Assembly: GCF_048820915.1 (NCBI RefSeq)
Contig: NZ_JBMERR010000038.1
Location: 1 to 14,382, forward strand
DNA from: Cribrihabitans_A pelagius
GTDB lineage: Bacteria > Pseudomonadota > Alphaproteobacteria > Rhodobacterales > Rhodobacteraceae
Length of the DNA: 14,382 nt
Reading direction: 5' to 3'
Under the pieces are notes generated by a model. The model was not told the origin of the DNA. It did no database searches and was given only the letters and a program-made list of their open reading frames with translations. Both the position numbers and the translations under genes were made by a program. This document shows, one piece after another, positions 13,741-14,382 of the stretch (positions within the stretch are counted from its first letter, which is position 1; each line of letters opens with the position of its first letter).

Positions 13741-14226
13741 ATGCAACGTATGAGTTCTGGACGCCGCCCCGATACGCAGTGGGGGCGCGAGGATGGCCGC
13801 CGCCACGGCGGACGTGCACAGCGTCACCAAGGCCACTACGGCGATGACCGCCGCGACTATGCCGCCTATGACGAGGCCTATAACCAGGACGGCCGGTATT
13901 CAAACCCCGGCGGCCCGGCCCTTTTCCAGGGGGAGGAAGAAGCCTATGGTCGGCAGCGGGGAGATTACCGCAGAGCGGATGACTACGCCCCTTATGGCGG
14001 ATCCCGCAGACCGGAGCAGTACGGCTACGATGACGACTTTCAGCCCCGTGGCCGGCGCGGCGGCTCGCAGGACTATTCTTATGAATATGGTCCTGAAACA
14101 GAGCGGGCTTTAGCCCGCGGCAGAAGCTGGGATCCGCAGGCCAGCCACCCCTACGACCGGGGCTATGGATATGACCAGGGGCGCGTGGGGGACCCGGGAG
14201 GGCATTGTTGCAGAACTCGCTCTTGA
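13741..14226 (+). pseudogene. Tyr/Gly/Arg/Asp-rich low-complexity protein, cut by an IS
   Basis: The frame has 161 residues and is strikingly rich in R, G, Y, D and Q (DDRRDYAAYDEAYN, GRRPEQYGYDDDFQ, YDRGYGYDQGR). It has no hydrophobic core and is probably disordered. The ribosome binding site GGAGG (13726-13730) and ATG (13741) are convincing. From about residue 154 the composition changes abruptly (GGHCCRTRS), because the DNA from about 14201 appears to belong to an IS. The original protein must have been longer. In Rhodobacterales, N-termini of this style often precede a C-terminal BON domain in stress proteins. I make that link from memory of the family style, and no BON sequence is left here. 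Translation may be controlled by the leader hairpins just upstream. Confidence 0.65.
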
Positions 14227-14382
14227 GGCCTGACTACCCCTGTCCCTTCTGAGCTTAGGCGACACGGACGATCTCGGCGGCGCCGAGTGCATTGAAGCGG
14301 TTGATGAGGGCGATACGGATGTGGATTTCGGCGGTTTGGCGGTCAGGGTCTCTTGCAGCGATGCGCTCGCCGAATGCTTTCA
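14201..14382 (-). mobile_element. Second, different IS (transposase end), partial
   Basis: A new element appears to begin near 14201 with GGCATTGTTGCAG, where the low-complexity gene stops making sense. It contains the end of a transposase on the minus strand and runs out of the window. Its sequence is unlike the IS at 12814. The exact terminus is an estimate, as the other end is not visible. Confidence 0.6.
14255..14382 (-). CDS. IS5-like transposase, C-terminal end (partial)
   Basis: Reading leftward from 14380, 41 residues are encoded and end at TAA (14257-14255). The sequence contains ARDPDRQTAEIHIRIALINR and closes FNALGAAEIVRVA. This resembles the C-terminal tail of IS5-type DDE transposases (FDRQVAEFQVRVAVLNRFTALG style). 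The catalytic residues lie to the right, outside the window. The match is by pattern recall, so family is likely but subgroup is unknown. Confidence 0.7.
   Translation of the reverse strand, partial: KAFGERIAARDPDRQTAEIHIRIALINRFNALGAAEIVRVA

Noticed and set aside
1..14382. tRNA, rRNA or CRISPR array
   Set aside because: I looked for cloverleaf-like segments, rRNA signatures and regularly spaced direct repeats and saw none.

Overview
The window looks like a mobile, accessory stretch from a GC-rich alphaproteobacterium, most likely a member of the Rhodobacterales. The clues are the BigR/SqrR-type sulfide repressor, the split Blh-like genes, the IS91-type integrase, the Ku/LigD pair and the codon usage. 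No rRNA, tRNA or CRISPR is visible, and the chromosome/plasmid question cannot be settled from sequence alone.

Layout. (1) Positions 1-133 are the right end of an IS5-family (IS427-like) element. A complete second copy in the same orientation lies at 12814-13645, so the two copies bracket about 12.7 kb. (2) Positions 189-6075 form a reactive-sulfur module. It has a CstB-type persulfide dioxygenase/rhodanese fusion overlapping a DUF442 phosphatase-like sulfurtransferase gene. A convergent ArsR-family repressor (BigR/SqrR type) follows. A divergent regulatory region with a 20-bp palindrome comes next, then YeeE, a DUF6691/YedE-like half, a Blh/ETHE1-like metallo-hydrolase and a SulP anion transporter. 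(3) Positions about 6076-7578 are mobile-DNA debris around a tyrosine recombinase that has lost its catalytic tyrosine. (4) Positions 7579-12506, all on the minus strand, form a repair/stress module: ku, ligD and an SDR oxidoreductase in a tight run, preceded by a DUF892 ferritin-like gene. (5) After the complete IS come a strong RNA-hairpin leader, a Tyr/Gly/Arg/Asp-rich protein cut short by a third IS, and the C-terminal end of that IS's transposase on the minus strand.

How the genes may work together. Persulfides sensed by the two conserved cysteines of the BigR-like repressor would release the shared yeeE/bigR operator. The two dioxygenase-type metallo-hydrolases and the rhodanese would turn persulfide into sulfite and thiosulfate. 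The YeeE/YedE-like pair and SulP would move thiosulfate-like sulfur species and sulfate or sulfite across the membrane. No sulfide:quinone reductase or flavocytochrome c is present, so the first sulfide oxidation step would have to be encoded elsewhere. Ku and LigD together form a two-component non-homologous end-joining system.

Less ordinary points: the Blh protein appears divided between two genes; the regulatory region has overlapping divergent promoters on one palindrome; the leader at 13678-13729 has three arms that can pair in two mutually exclusive ways and would hide or expose a Shine-Dalgarno sequence; and there is evidence for and against the whole island being a composite transposon.
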